This document shows, piece after piece, positions 47,736-60,187 of a stretch of 64,000 bases of DNA. Made by a program: the position numbers and the translations under genes. Numbering within the stretch: position 1 is the first letter of the stretch; each line of letters opens with the position of its first letter. The notes under the pieces are model-generated. The model was given only the letters and a program-made list of their open reading frames with translations, was not told where the DNA came from and did no database searches. The DNA is from Papio anubis (lineage: Eukaryota; Chordata; Mammalia; Primates; Cercopithecidae). The DNA is taken from contig NC_044980.1 of the NCBI RefSeq assembly GCF_008728515.1, forward strand, positions 32,752,290 to 32,816,289, in the 5' to 3' direction.

Positions 47736-47967
47736 ATTTTTAGCTTCTCTTTCCAATGGCATTTGAAGTCAACCACCAAACAGTTGGTACTTGAACACAG
47801 ACCACCCAGGGGTCTTCTCTGGTCATTTTACATTTCTTTATCATGTATCCCTGACCTCAAAGCAGGTTTCTTAAGGATGGGGACTGCATAATGATTTCAG
47901 AGGGCTGCACAGACATTATTCTGTGTGATATACACGACGTCCCTATGAGATGTACAAGGAAGGAACT
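47736..47967 (+). repeat. 232-bp segment duplicated at 45211-45442
   Basis: Second copy, in intron 18. Its 3' end runs into MIR-like text (CCACAAGTGAGGAACCTGAG), whereas the intron 19 copy diverges there. Confidence 0.9.
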
Positions 47968-48058
47968 GTTATTCTGCCTTCCACAAGTGAGGAACCTGAG
48001 ACCCAGGAACTCACTTGAAAGGCAGCAAGTCAGTTGTAGAATAAGCATTAGCTTTATT

Positions 48059-48369
48059 TATTTATTTTTAATTTTATTTTATTTTATTTTTGAGACGGAG
48101 TCTCGCTCTGTCACCCAGGCTGGAGTGCAGTGGCGCGATCTCAGCTCACTGCAAGCTCTGTCTTCCATGTTCACACCATTCTCCTGCCTCAGCCTCCCGA
48201 GTAGCTGGGACTACAGGCGCCTGCCACCACACCCAGCTAATTTTTTGTATTTTTAGTAGAGACGGGGTTTCACCGTGTTAGCCATGGTCTCAATCTCCTG
48301 AGCTCATGATCCTCCCGCCTCGGCCTCCCAAAGTGCTGGGATTACAGGCGTGAGTCATCGTGCGCAGCC
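48059..48369 (-). mobile_element. Alu (AluY-like), antisense
   Basis: A TTTTATTTTA-type tail is followed by GAGACGGAGTCTCGCTCTG, CTCACTGCAAGCTCTG and TTTCACCGTGTTAGCCATGG. The AGCATTAG...TTTATTT flanks at 48044 and 48370 are the target duplication. It is the youngest-looking Alu in the window. Confidence 0.95.
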
Positions 48370-49566
48370 AGCATTAGATTTATTTTTACCCCCATCCCCA
48401 AACCTAGCGCAACACACTGTACAAGTAGCTGTCCATGGAGTTTACTCAGTGACTTTTGATTTGTGAAAAGCTACCCAAAGGCAGGAACTGTTTTTTATTC
48501 GTAATGGAATTCCAGGATAGTTCTGAGGACACAGTGATCACCTTGTACATATTAATTAAGTGACTCTTTTACCTGGAAAAAAAATCAGGAATGGAAAAAT
48601 TCTCACTCATGAGCTTCTGCATTTAGTTTAAGGTCCTTGCCTTCTCAAGTTCTATTTTCAATTTTCTCTAAGTAGGAACATAATATTGACATAGAAAACT
48701 TCTCCTTTATTTTGTTTCAATCAAACATAATCACTCACTGATGTAAAACGGCTCTGTGAAATCAGCTCTTTAGAATGTACAGCTGAAGGAGTGTCCAACT
48801 GTGGATTTGGACCCAACCAGTGAAGCTGTTGACTTAAGATGTCCACAAAATATTAAAACAAGTTGCTCCAAGGTGGAACTTCCAGGTTTGTTTTGAAATA
48901 ATAATAAAAATAATTTGGGCGGAAATGATGCTTAATGCACACTCATTTCCTACCAAAGTGGAGGCTACCAACTGCAAGTATCGGAGCCTGACAGGGAGGC
49001 AACAGTCTCTTCTGGCATGGTCCATGACTCACTTCTCCCTGGACCTGGAAAGGGAAGGCAGGAGGTATTTATCTTCCTGATGTGCTGCATTGTTTCTTCC
49101 CTTCTTCTGTAGGAGGATACTCTGTGCTCCATCTATTTTAGTCATGCGGACTCCCTCTCCATTTGTTACATTCTAATCTGAACTTCTTGGATTTTCAAAT
49201 CCCCACTTTGTAAAATTCATCAGTTTTGTATGTGTGAACACATTTCCATGCTGGCTGCCTCAGGCAGGCTCAATCTTGAGAGCTGACTGATAACTGAGAT
49301 CCCAGCTACTGCCAACTCTTCTCAGGCAGCAGGTGACCTTCTTTTGGCTTTCCTTTCCATGAAGTATTAGACTAGATAGTAACATAATAAGAAACGCTTC
49401 TATTTTTCTTTTCTTTCTCTTCTCTTTTTCTTTTTGGTTTGTTTTGACTTGAAATGTTGCTAGTATCTCTAAAGAAGTTAGCTTTACTTGTACACTTTTA
49501 CAAAAATTTTTAAAATGCAAAATTATAGGGGCATATCCCCTCCACCTCCCCAGTGAACTATGAAGT

Positions 49567-49583
49567 AAAAAAAAAAAAAAAAA
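49567..49583. repeat. Poly(A) tract
   Basis: A run of about 17 A after TGAAGT, followed by GAAAAAAAC. Confidence 0.8.
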
Positions 49584-50147
49584 GAAAAAAACTATAAAAC
49601 CTCTGAGAAATAGCTTAAATTCCCTGATCTATCATATTAACTCCCTGCGCGATTCAGTGACTAAGTCCGCTTCCTCACCTGGAAACAGAGACAGCAGCAC
49701 CTACCTTTGCAGGCTACTGTGCAGATTACCTTCAACAATAGGCTTAACAGAGGTGGCATAATATATGAAGACAATTAGTGATGGAAAGCTATTATTATCA
49801 CTGTTCTAATAATGATGCTGATAATAATAATAGTGATCACAACAAAAGGCTTGGGGTTCCCCAATTTCCACTGCCCTTGTGGGTGTCACACAGAACTGTC
49901 TCATTAGGGAGGTGTGAAGTGAGCAGCTGTCTTGGTGAGGTAGGTGCAGGCACATGTCTACAAGATACTGTGGAGACCCACACACCCCCTAATGGTTTAC
50001 TGCTGCATGTTTTTAGATTCAGATTTCCTAAAGCTAACAGATGGATATGTGGTTTTCAAATTTACAAATAACAAGAACTAAGTAATCTTACTGATGGTGT
50101 GAATTTGCTCAACCTAAAAGAGTAAGGCAGGAGTAAAGAATAGCTAC

Positions 50148-50521
50148 TGTATTAGTTTGTTTTCATGCTGCTATAAAGAAATACCAAGATGGGGAAATTT
50201 ATAAAGGAAAAAGGTTTAATTGACTCGCAGTTCTGCATAGGTGGGGAGGCCTCAGGAAACTTACAATCATAGTGGAAGAGGAAGCAAACATGTCCTTCTT
50301 CACATGGTGACAGGAGAGAGAAGTGCAGAGTGAAGAGGGGGAAAGCCCCTTATAAAACCATCAGATCTCAAGGAAACTCACTGTCACAAGAACAGAATGG
50401 GGGAACTGCTCCCATGATCCAATCATTCCCCATGAGGTCCCTCCCTCAACACATGGGGATTACAATTTGGATTACCAGTCAAAATGAGATTTGGGTGGGG
50501 ACACAGAGACAGACCACTTCA
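50148..50521 (-). mobile_element. THE1/MST-type MaLR solo LTR, antisense
   Basis: Runs TGTATTAGTTTGTTTTC to AGACAGACCACTTCA, with GGGGAGGCCTCAGGAAAC and GATTTGGGTGGGGACACAG inside. The flanks GCTAC and GCTAT are a 5-bp duplication with one change. More diverged than the copy at 13905, so perhaps MSTA/B. Confidence 0.88.
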
Positions 50522-51661
50522 GCTATCTAGCTGGTTGCTGAGTTAAAATACATTAGATTTTAATATTTTGAAGCAGAAGATGGTTTTTGAAGAGGAGTCC
50601 CAAGTAGCAGCCTAACGGCTACATGTGGCCCACTGACATGTATTCTTTGGCTTGCTCAATCTTAAAACCCACCAATCTACCAACCAACCAACAAACAAAA
50701 CACAAAAACCAAAATAGTAGCCAACATTTTTAAAATTAGAAATTTTATGTTAATAAAATTCCTGATTTTTAACTTCTCTTGGAAAAGCTGATGATCTCAT
50801 CTATAGTTCTCATTCCCAAATAGCAACCCAAAACCTGATTAATGAAGACCTGGGATCTAGGAGTTTATACGTCCCTCAGTGCACCAACCTTTCATCCACA
50901 TCTACTTTTCTTAGCCAGCAGACGTTGAATCTTCCAAATAACTAAGGATTGCCATTCCTTAGTCCTGGGACACAGTACGCCCAGCTGGACAGTATTAGCT
51001 GTCTACCAAGCTTATTGGGCCTGAATACGAACTTGCCTTTTCTCCTAGTCACTGCAGAACAGGCATTGCTGCTTTGTATTCAGCTTCACGCTTCTTCCAG
51101 TACATCTTCCAACTGTGTTAATCTGCTCAGGAACTGTCAAGCTCTACAGATGAGATAAATGCAGTACACGACACCACACTCCAAACCCATCTCAATTGGT
51201 AGTTTCAGAATTCTCCAAAACAACTTCAGCTATGATTATCGTACACCCTTACCTCGTAATTTTGAACCCTGGACTATGCAAGCAGCATGTCAATCTGTTA
51301 CCCTGCTCTCTGGGAGTCATTTTGCCCTCACTTGTCACCACCCTGGATATAGGCTTCTTGTGGGGGAACCCACCGAGAAAGGGGTTTGCTGCCAAATTTA
51401 TCAACTCCACCAACCTGTGGTCCACTGTTGGGAGTGAGGAGGCTCACAATTGGCACTGAGCTGTAGCGCTGAGAAAGAGTTTATTTGAAAACACAGTTGG
51501 AGTTTATCAGAGGGTTTGGGCTAAAGCGCTGAGTAGAGAAACAGTGAATACTTTGGGCATTAAAACATTGAATGCACAATCTCAGAAATTTATACATGAA
51601 TAATTAACTCTCATGCAAACACCAGCTTTGAAAACAAGCTAAAACACATAGGTATCTGTTT

Positions 51662-52112
51662 TGGGTTGAATTGTGTCTCTCTCAAAAAAGATATGTCAAA
51701 ATCCCAACGCCCCCAATCTCAGAATTTGATCTTATTTGGAGAAAGGATCTTTAAAAAGGTAATCAAGTTACAAGAAGGTCATTAGGTTGGGCCTAATGGT
51801 ATCCATATCAAAAGGGGAATCTGAACACAGAGATCACAGGCAGGTAGAATGTCATGTGAAGATGAAGGCAGAGGTTGAAGTGATGCATTTACAAGCCAAT
51901 GAGCACCAAAGATTGACATCAAACCACCAGAAGCTGGGAGAAAGGCATGGAACAAATTGCCCTCCCAGCTTTCAGAAGGAATTCACTTTGCCAACACCTT
52001 GACCTTGATTTTGTAGCTTCTGCAGATGTGAGACAATAAATTCCTGTTGTTTAATCTGCCCCGTTTGTGGTACTTCATTAGGGCAGCCCTCGGGAACTGA
52101 GACAGTAGCCTA
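51662..52112 (+). mobile_element. MLT1-type MaLR LTR
   Basis: TTGGGTTGAATTGTGTCTC, TTTGATCTTATTTGGAG, AAACCACCAGAAGCTGGGAG, CAATAAATTCCTGTTG and TTTGTGGTACTTCATTAGGG follow the MLT1 order. Confidence 0.75.
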
Positions 52113-52786
52113 GGTAATTAAAACAAATCAGACCTGATGAGGACAATCAACATAGCTCTCAGCTGGTTTTTCGTGAGTAGTTGTTGCAAAAAGAGGTGCC
52201 CATATCTGTCCTCCAGAAACCCTGGCCGAGCACAGGCTACTGTTGCCTGGGAAGAACTGAGATGTTGACACGAATGACACTCCACACCAAAAGAGGGAGT
52301 GACAAGGTCAGAATATCAGGCGGCCAGCCCCACAGGAGTGCCTGGAACTGGGGAATCCAGAGGGTCAGCGACTCTCAAAAATGTCCTTATCCCTCCATGC
52401 TCTCTCTTCCCTCAGGTGGCAGGGACTTCACATGAGTCTAGCTTTGCTTCCCACTTAGCAATAGACATAGCATTGCCTTTTGAGCCACGCCTTCTGTCCC
52501 AAGAGCCAGAGAGAGCTCATTTGTGAACATCAGCATTCGGTCTATTTGGTTACTCTGCATTCCAACACCCCTGTGATGAGCTTTGTACTGTATCGATTCT
52601 CAGTACCTTGGTTAAGTGAATGTTTTGTTTGTGTGTTTTTGTCAGGCACAGGAAGGGTCCGTTAAAGATCTTCCTAGACTCTGGGTGTGTCTGCTTTTAG
52701 AGTGTCCACCAATGTCCCATCAAATATATTCAAATGCATTTCTCGTCTCAAGTAAAATGTAACTTTTGCTATAAAAAAAAATTTGA

Positions 52787-53790
52787 ATTTTTTTTTCCAT
52801 TTCACTTTTTAAAAATGTTTATGGGTACATAGTAGGTATATATATTTATGGGGTACATGAGATGTTTTGATGCCGGCATGCAATGTGAAATAAGCACATC
52901 ATAGAGAATGGGGTATCCATCCCCTCAAGCTTTTATCCTTCCAGTTACAAACAATCTAATTATACTCTTTAAGTTATTTTAAAATGTGTAATTAAGTTAT
53001 TATTAACTATAGTCATCTCATTGTGCTATCAAATCGTAGGTCTTATTCATTCTTTCTATTTTTTTTGTACCCCTTAATCATCCCCACCTTCCCTGCAAAC
53101 TCTCACTACTGTTTCTAGCCTCTAGTAACCATCCTTTCACTCTCTATGTCCGTAAGTTCAATTGTTTTGATGTTTAGAGTCCTAAAATAAGTGAGAATAT
53201 GCAATATTTCTCTTTCTGTGCCTGGCTTATTTCACTTCACATAATGATCTCCAGTTTATCCACGTTGTTGCAAATGACTGAATCTCATTCATTACTGTGG
53301 CTGGATAGTACTCCATCATGTATATGTACCACCTTTTCTTTATCTGTTCATCTGTTGAGGGACACTTAGGTTGTTTCCAAATCTTAGCTATTGTAAACAG
53401 TGCTGCAACAAACATAGGAGTGCAGATATCTCTTTGATAGACTGGTTTCCTTTCTTTTTGGTATATGCCCAGCAGTGGGATTGCTGGATCACGTGGTAGC
53501 TTAACTTTTACCTTTTTGAGGAACCTCCAAACTGTTCTCCAGTGTGGTTAAACTATTTACATTCCTACCAAGAGTGTACGAGGGTTCCTTTTCTCCACAT
53601 CCTCACCAGCATTTGTTTTTGTTGTCTTTCGGATGTAAGCCATTTTAACTGGGGTAAAAATGGTATCTCATTATAGTTTTGATATGCATTTCTCTGATGA
53701 TAATGATGTTGAGCACCTTTTCATATGCCTGTTTGCCACGAGTATGCCTTCTTTTGAGAAATGTCTATTCAAATCTTTTGCGAAAGGCTT
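52787..53790 (-). mobile_element. 5'-truncated L1, antisense, older subfamily
   Basis: On the minus strand it codes for remnants of the ORF2 C-terminus (around 53227-53415: IWKQPKCPSTDEQIKK and MMEYYPATVMNE) followed by a diverged 3' UTR. The 3' UTR with GGGTACATAGTAGGTATAT suggests L1MA/L1PB age rather than L1PA. Confidence 0.85.
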
Positions 53791-53999
53791 TATTTTTTTC
53801 CTGCGCTTTTGAAGTTATTCAGTGAGGGTAACATTTAATTTTGGGGAGGCTCTGATTTCTCAGCAATCGTTAAGCACAGTCTGAAATTCCAACAGAATGA
53901 GAAAAGCCAGCCTACAAATCATTTCCAAACGGAAAACATTTCTTATGAATATGAAAAACTGTCATATTGCTACATTTTGCAGATATCTGAGATGCAGTA

Positions 54000-54190
54000 T
54001 GGCAAAGTATACATTCAGAGTAGACACTGTGCTGCCTGCATTCAAATCCTGGCAACATGTGACTTTGGACAAATTTCTAAATGTTTCTATGCCTCAGTTT
54101 CTTCACTTGTATTAATAAAATGGGGCTCAATAAGTCATGGTGAAGATTAAATGTGCTAATAACCATAAAAGTACTTAATAGATACATACA
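54000..54190 (-). repeat. MIR element, antisense
   Basis: GCATTCAAATCCTGGCAAC, TATGCCTCAGTTTCTTCACT and GGTGAAGATTAAATGTGC are antisense MIR blocks. Confidence 0.75.
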
Positions 54191-54544
54191 TAATACATAG
54201 TAACAATGCATACAAAATGCTTGGTGTGTATTTGCTATTAATATATAATTAAATATTGATTTCTGATTTTGCAGGGTCCTTTTGTTTTTATAGAAGCAAT
54301 GCATGAGGGTTTTTTTTTTCAGGTCTCAAATAGTTGTACAGGCCCTTGAAAAATCTGTAGGCCAGAAGCACTGCACTTACAGTGTTTCATGCATAAAATG
54401 AATGAGCTCCTTGAGCTCAGGGAGGGGATAGGTGAAAACTTACGGGGCCACAGATCAGTTCCTTCAGCACCTTTGGGTACAACTGATTGAGCAAGGTTTG
54501 CAAAATCAGATTAGCATGGAAAATAGACTTTTGTCTTCTTGTCT

Positions 54545-54715
54545 GATAATAATTTAGTGAACACTTACTATTTACCAGGCACTATGCTAAGTGTTTGCAT
54601 GAATTATCTTCTTCAATTCTTACAATAATCCTATGTTTCTCAATGACAACAGGCTAAGAGAGAATTAACACTGGCTCAAGGCCACACAATTAGAGATTGT
54701 CAGGGCTGGAAAATC
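54545..54715 (+). repeat. MIR element
   Basis: TTACCAGGCACTATGCTAAG, CTTACAATAATCCTATG and CTCAAGGCCACACAATTAG are in sense MIR order. Confidence 0.75.
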
Positions 54716-54964
54716 TAGAAAAATTATCACCCATCATTACTATTAGTCTAATTACTAGGATAAATAACATGTTGGTTTATAGTTGAGGAAACTGAGGTCC
54801 TATAAGGAAAAATCATTTTCCTAAGACTGTATAACATGCAATACAAGTTTATGCAATACAAGACCAGAACTAAGATGGTTCTCTGGAATCTCAGCCAGGA
54901 CTCTTCCCACTTCCCTTTCTGCCAAGGATGTACTAATCAAACATTTATTAAGTACATGGTGGTT

Positions 54965-55013
54965 ATCCATGCATCCATTCATTCATCCATCCATCCATTC
55001 ATCCATCCATCCA
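54965..55013. repeat. ATCC/ATTC tetranucleotide repeat
   Basis: About eleven units of CATC/CATT type, mixed. Confidence 0.9.
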
Positions 55014-57390
55014 AGGAAAAAGATGGCACAGCTTTTTACAAAGTATCTGACTGAATCATTCTCTAGTTATATCCTTGGAGTCATTATTAAAAATCTCATG
55101 TAATTTTGGCAAGTTATTTTAAAGCTCTCATTGGGAGTACCAGGGGTGTCTCTTGAAGAAGAGGTACCCTTCCATCTATCAGATAGAAAGAATTATGGAA
55201 CCCACTGGGCTGCCCTTGTTGCCCTGGTTGTCTGGATGCACTGGGTTAAACTGAAAGCTTCATCAGAATAACCCTATTATTCTCATGTTTAGCATGTTGC
55301 TCTCTGCTCCCAGGCATGGCTACAACTTCCAGTTCACCACTTCAATGTCCAGAGCCCTTTTACTGTAAACTGCCTGAAATGCCTTTGGAAAGGAAAACTA
55401 TATAAACAAACACAGACATCCTGGCTTTTGGAGTGTCCTGTTTGCCACACATACACATTTGAACCCAGGAAGCCATGCTCTAGGGACTGTGCCCTTCACT
55501 ACTAGACTGGCTGCCTCTCATAAGGCATGCCCCTGAAATGGTGTATCTGGGAAGCAAGGGAGCCACAATAACTTTGATACCTGGTCTCTATTTACAATAG
55601 AGTTCCCTTCTTTACCCTCTAAGTCCACAAAGTAGGGTGGGCAAAACCAGGATAAGATTCTTGGTAAAACCTGAGATTGGAGGTGGGAGTCAGGTATCTA
55701 GAACATAAGCTTAGAGAAAAGGGGCTGGTCACAGTGGGCAGGAAAGTCTGCCTGGGGCAGCAGGGGAGAGAACTCCCCTTTCTGATTTCTGCTGGAACAG
55801 GGAGGAGTATACCGACCTGACATGGCTGGGCCCACTCTTCCCTTACTGCTTGAGTTGGTGGAGGGCTTTGATAGGGAAGGGAGCTCATGAATGTACTTTC
55901 TCTTTCTTCTCTCTTAGGTTAGCCCAGAGAAGGCCATTTTATAGCAGTCTAGAAGGCTGTCAGTTACTGGGCCTTTTGGATCAGTAACCTTACAGTTTTA
56001 GACCATCCATGGTGACCCAAATGACACAGTGCAGACCAAATGATGGCTGAAGTACTATCCTGCTTCAAATAATGCTGGTCTCCAGACAAAATCTAGACAA
56101 TAAATACTGCATGCCAAGAATCGCTATGTCATCTCTCTTTAAAAAAAGTATCTGGGCATAGTTAGAATGTCAAAGACATTTCATCATACTCCAGCAAAGT
56201 TCATTAGAAGGTTATTAGTAAGACAGCAGAGAGAAGAAAGGAAGACCCGTTTGATGAGTATTTTGGTACTGATTTAACTAAAAGCACTCCAATGACATCT
56301 TCTAAATGACGACATTGGCCCAGCCTTTCTGCTCAGCTCTGTCAAGTGGAAGCTAGAAACTGTCCGTGTGTGGTCCGTTGACTATGCAATGGCTGCATAT
56401 GGAACCACAGACTCGAGTGCTTCTCACATCATGCCAACTTTTTGGTCTCTTGTTCTCCAGTTAAGACAGGTTACTACGCTTCCCATAAACATGAACACAA
56501 TAAGAACTCCTCAGCCAAATCTGTAATTGCAGTCCTCTGAAAAAGCATTAAGATGTTGGCAATTAGTAAATTCTACATGACAAGAATTATTAACAGTTTT
56601 GGATGCAGCCAACACATTTTTGGTAAACAGATTTAATAGGCCAGTCACAATACTCTATTCAGCCTTATTTTGACAACACTGTAATTTACAGAAACCTAGG
56701 TTGTGGTGGACTAATAAGGCAGGACAGCCAAATGCTGTGATTATACTCCCCCAGGAATAGCAAAAAGAATGTTTGGTTTATCACTGATGTGTGTACATAC
56801 ATTGGTGAGTGAATCAGTAATACACCCGTTTTTGTATGTAGGTATATTTCTTTACATGCATACCTTTGTCCTTCCTTTCCTTTCTTTCCTTTTTTCTTTT
56901 TCTTTTCTGGATCCTATCTCTCCCACTGGATGGAAGTTCTTACCATCTAGGGACCACACTTTCTGTTTCTTTTCTTTTCTTTTTTTTTTTTAATTTCACC
57001 TAGATGCCCAAGAGAACATCCTGTACAGATTCAGAAGGTAAATAAACCTAAACTGTGACATAAGCTAATAAAAGGGAGTCTTGGAAATAAGGTTTCATCA
57101 AAGCTGCTGTATTTAAATGAATGTTTTGCTTTCAAATAGGTATCTTCAGAGATGGTACCTTTGCTTACACACATTTTAGAATTCTTCTTTCAGAGCAGGT
57201 GCAAAGCAATCTGTCACATATTTATAATCAAATATTTTTTAAACACAAAAATTTTGATCACATTATTCATTTATCCATCAGGCCCCATTCTAATCGACTT
57301 TCTGTGGCATTCTCCTGAATCAGATATTCTCCATTTTGTCCCGAGTCCTCATAGGAGTTCCTAAAATATCCTGAGCAATGGTGGCATTAT

Positions 57391-57675
57391 TGTTATTATT
57401 ATTTTGAGACAGAGTCTCACTTTCTCACCCAGGCTGGAGTACAGTGTCATGATATCAGCTCACTACAGTCTCGAACTCCCAGGCTCAAGTGGTCCTCCTG
57501 CCTCAGCACCCCCCGCCAAGTAGCTGGGACTACAGGCATGCCACCATGCCAGGCTAATTATATTTTCAATAGAGATGGGGTTTCATCATGTTGCTTAGGC
57601 TGGTCTCAAACTCCTAAGCTCAAGTGATCCTCCTGCCTCAGCCTCTGAAAGTGCTGGGATTACAGGTGCCTGGCC
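57391..57675 (-). mobile_element. Alu (AluJ-like), antisense
   Basis: TTATTATTTTGAGACAGAG, CACTACAGTCTCGAACTCCC and AAAGTGCTGGGATTACAGG. The left-arm end is shortened before GCCTGGCC. Confidence 0.9.
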
Positions 57676-58502
57676 AGTGGGAGCATTATTATGGAAGCAT
57701 ATGGCTATTCAAGGAAGCTCATAAGATAAAGTCAGCATCCATCTCTAAACACTGGTCTGTTAATTTTTTAAAAACATGCATTTTCTAGTTATTCCTTAGG
57801 TTATTCACTGAACTGCATATAGGGAAGCAGAGCTGAGGCCCTTGGAGGCTTTGGGGCCTTCCACTAATAACTGGGAACATGACAAGGCTTGACAAAACCA
57901 GATGCCAAAGTGACCCAAAGAAAATTAAAGCCTGGGAGAGCTTTTCATAACCTTCCAGCTTACTGATTTCCAATTATAGTCAGATAATTAGATCAAATTA
58001 ATTTGGGGAAAATGCAACATTCATCTGAACTTATGTGTCTGATAATAGATGTTATAAACCTTGGTCTGGTTTGGCCTTGACACACGGTGAACAGATGGAT
58101 AATTCGAGGGTATTTTTCTTAGTGTCAAGTGACACTCTTTTGGTTTGGGTTAACTATAGTGATGTGCTGGTCAACGTTTTATAAATCACTTTTGGGGTGC
58201 GTGGGAGGTCCCTGATCTGCTACCAATGGTTTAACAACAGGCCCGGCCAAGCTTCTGATTTATTAATTAGTCATTGTGATCCTGTATTGGGGGTGAGGTG
58301 GGGCGGAATCTACCTCACCCCTGTCAGGTAGTAAGCTGACCATTGAGCAAGTGAGAGCAAGATCCCATATGAATGGAAAATGAGCAGGCCAGGGATATTT
58401 TGCAATTTTACCTAGGGTCACTTTGGACTGGATAATGAGAAGGAAGGCAGAGGCTGATGAAGCTTGAATAATGCCAGTTTCCCCTCTGAGCCCTGAGCTC
58501 AC

Positions 58503-58713
58503 CTCACTCCAGTTGCCCACTGTCCAGTCCGAGGGGCACAGGATGTCTCTGTTACAGGAAAGGAGGGTCTTGGGCTTCAGCAGGTGCTGGCAGTCTGTGG
58601 GCGGGAGAGCCTGCTCGTCAGAGCCCATGGTCTGGATGCACAGCACGGTTCGCTTCTTCTCCCCGTGGGGCCCGCATGTCGCGGAGCATGCTTCCCACTC
58701 CCCTGCCCACCAC
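58503..58713 (-). CDS. ADAMTS12: ADAMTS12 exon 18: thrombospondin type-1 repeat 3
   Basis: The 211-bp exon begins with the last base of an Arg codon after a CTGCAG acceptor and then reads WWAGEWEACSATCGPHGEKK for 70 residues to WTVGNWSE before donor GTGAGC. It contains one TSR with the motif CSATCG (O-fucose type) and two Trp motifs, the second opening TSR4. It is the most upstream exon in the window; the preceding exon must end with two bases of the Arg codon and lies beyond 64000. The reading frame stays open for about 80 codons past the donor, to 58263, so intron retention would give a long non-homologous tail. Confidence 0.94.
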
Positions 58714-58969
58714 CTGCAGGAAAACATGGACATGTGAGAGAAGATCTCCAACGTAAGCATACATTCCATTCAACCACTGAGAAAGCAGGGTCAGAAATGC
58801 AGATCACAGGGCTGGGAGGGCCATGGAGACACTCCAACCCACTAGGGGGCGTGCTGCAGACAGGGCCACGGTGTCTTCAATCATAACTCCAGAGCTCAGC
58901 AGAGTGCCTGGCATAAGCAGTTCCATGTTTTTGAATGAGAAAAAAATATATATGCATGCCCTCCCTTTT

Positions 58970-59160
58970 CAGTAAGAAAACTGAGGTCCAGGGTTCTGCT
59001 GTGCAACTTGAAGCAAGTTTAAGTCTCACTTTCTCATCTATTCAATGGGTGTAAAAATATATGAGCGTTGCTGCGCATTAAATGAAAGACCAGTTCATGT
59101 AAAGTGTATATAGTACAGAGCCTGACATATAACAAGAACTCAAGCATTTGTTATGATTTG
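58970..59160 (-). repeat. MIR-like element, antisense
   Basis: TCATCTATTCAATGGGTG, CGCATTAAATGAAAGACC and ACAGAGCCTGACATATAAC are diverged antisense MIR text. Confidence 0.55.
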
Positions 59161-60187
59161 TTGTTATTTTGACCGTGCTATTGAGTAAAAGAGTCCAATT
59201 AGACTCTAGGTCTCCTGGCTCTTAATTGAATGGAAAGTAGGCACTTCAACATAAATTTTTAAATTATTTAGGAAGTGATCAATTAGGGATATTGCCTTTA
59301 TTTTTCTCCCTATCTCCTAAAGTCTACTTGTTAATATTTTCACTGCTGCCTTTGATAAGAAATGAGTAGAAAAAGAATAAACTTAAATAAATCATTTTTT
59401 ACTCAAGAATTTAGGATGTGGGCCCACTGGTTACACAGAAGTAGCTTTTGAAAATGGCAGGGAGCCATCTCTTGTCCCTCTTCTCCATTATTGTGCAAAT
59501 CTTCCCCAGCACCAAAGATAGAACAGGTGTCTTCACTCAGTGTGGTTTGGGTCCATTATTGTTCCTCTGTAGAGCCCACTTTTCTATCCCTTCGTATAGT
59601 AACAAGTGGGACACTTTCATTTCTCATGGGAAAATAGTACACTGGGGGAAGTCCTTCATTCCTGACTTCAAGAAAGTCTCCTGACTTGAGACAGCATTGA
59701 ATTTTGGTAATTTTGAAGATAAAACTTTTTACCTTTATTTACTAAATATTGAATTTATTTATGTATAATTTCTTTTGATTGTGACACTTTTAGTCTCAAG
59801 TTAAAAATATCAGAAGAAAGCAATTCCTCAATTCAATCATATTCTTCATTTAATAAGTAATTGAGATTACTTATTTAATCTTTGGTGTTTAACCTTAGTG
59901 GGTAAAGAGCTAATAATATTGGAACAGTATGATGTGAAACCAATAATTGCCCCACTGTATTAATCTAATTACTTTGTCCTACCTCAGGCTTTTCTAAAGG
60001 AGGTCAGGCCAAGAGAATCTATAAAATGCCATTCTGAAAAGGCCTTAATCTGAGTTGATTGAAAGTTTAATTTATCTAAGTACTTGCTATAGGGCTTTCA
60101 GCTGTATCACTACAAAGTGATAATGGACGTTCTTGTTTTCTCGGAGTTTTCTCTACAGTCCCTTAGGGAACATATTGCCTGTGATTT

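Larger units (their letters stand above)
46817..58502 (-). other. ADAMTS12: Intron 18 of ADAMTS12
   Basis: An 11.7-kb intron. It contains the second half of the duplicated segments (47332-47967), an AluY-like element, a THE1/MST LTR, an MLT1-type LTR, an antisense L1 3' part, MIR pieces and another Alu. 46817-47330, 48385-50145, 50525-51655, 52115-52785, 53790-53995, 55015-57390 and 57680-58500 are unrecognised; 50670-50710 is a CAA/CCAA-rich stretch. Confidence 0.8.
2977..58713 (-). other. ADAMTS12: ADAMTS12 3' gene portion (exons 18-24 and introns)
   Basis: This span contains seven minus-strand exons that join in one reading frame to about 713 residues. Domain order is TSR3, TSR4, mucin-like spacer, TSR5, TSR6, TSR7, TSR8 and PLAC, which is the C-terminal architecture of ADAMTS12. 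The close relative ADAMTS7 has the same order, but the spacer and TSR sequences match my memory of ADAMTS12. The family are secreted zinc metalloproteases of the extracellular matrix, and ADAMTS12 is known to cleave COMP; the C-terminal TSRs contribute to substrate and matrix binding. The catalytic part is outside the window. If the full protein has about 1594 residues as in human, the first exon here starts near residue 881. No frameshift or stop breaks the joined frame, so the gene looks functional. Confidence 0.95.

Noticed and set aside
47891..48256. 121-residue plus-strand frame
   Set aside because: Its C-terminal half is an antisense Alu translation (a common artefact with WDYRRLPP-type text).
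52181..52526. Overlapping 84- and 75-residue plus-strand frames
   Set aside because: Two frames over the same intron stretch, no homology and no upstream promoter features.
54965..55013. Spaced short repeats as a CRISPR-like array
   Set aside because: Contiguous ATCC/ATTC microsatellite without spacers, in a vertebrate genome.
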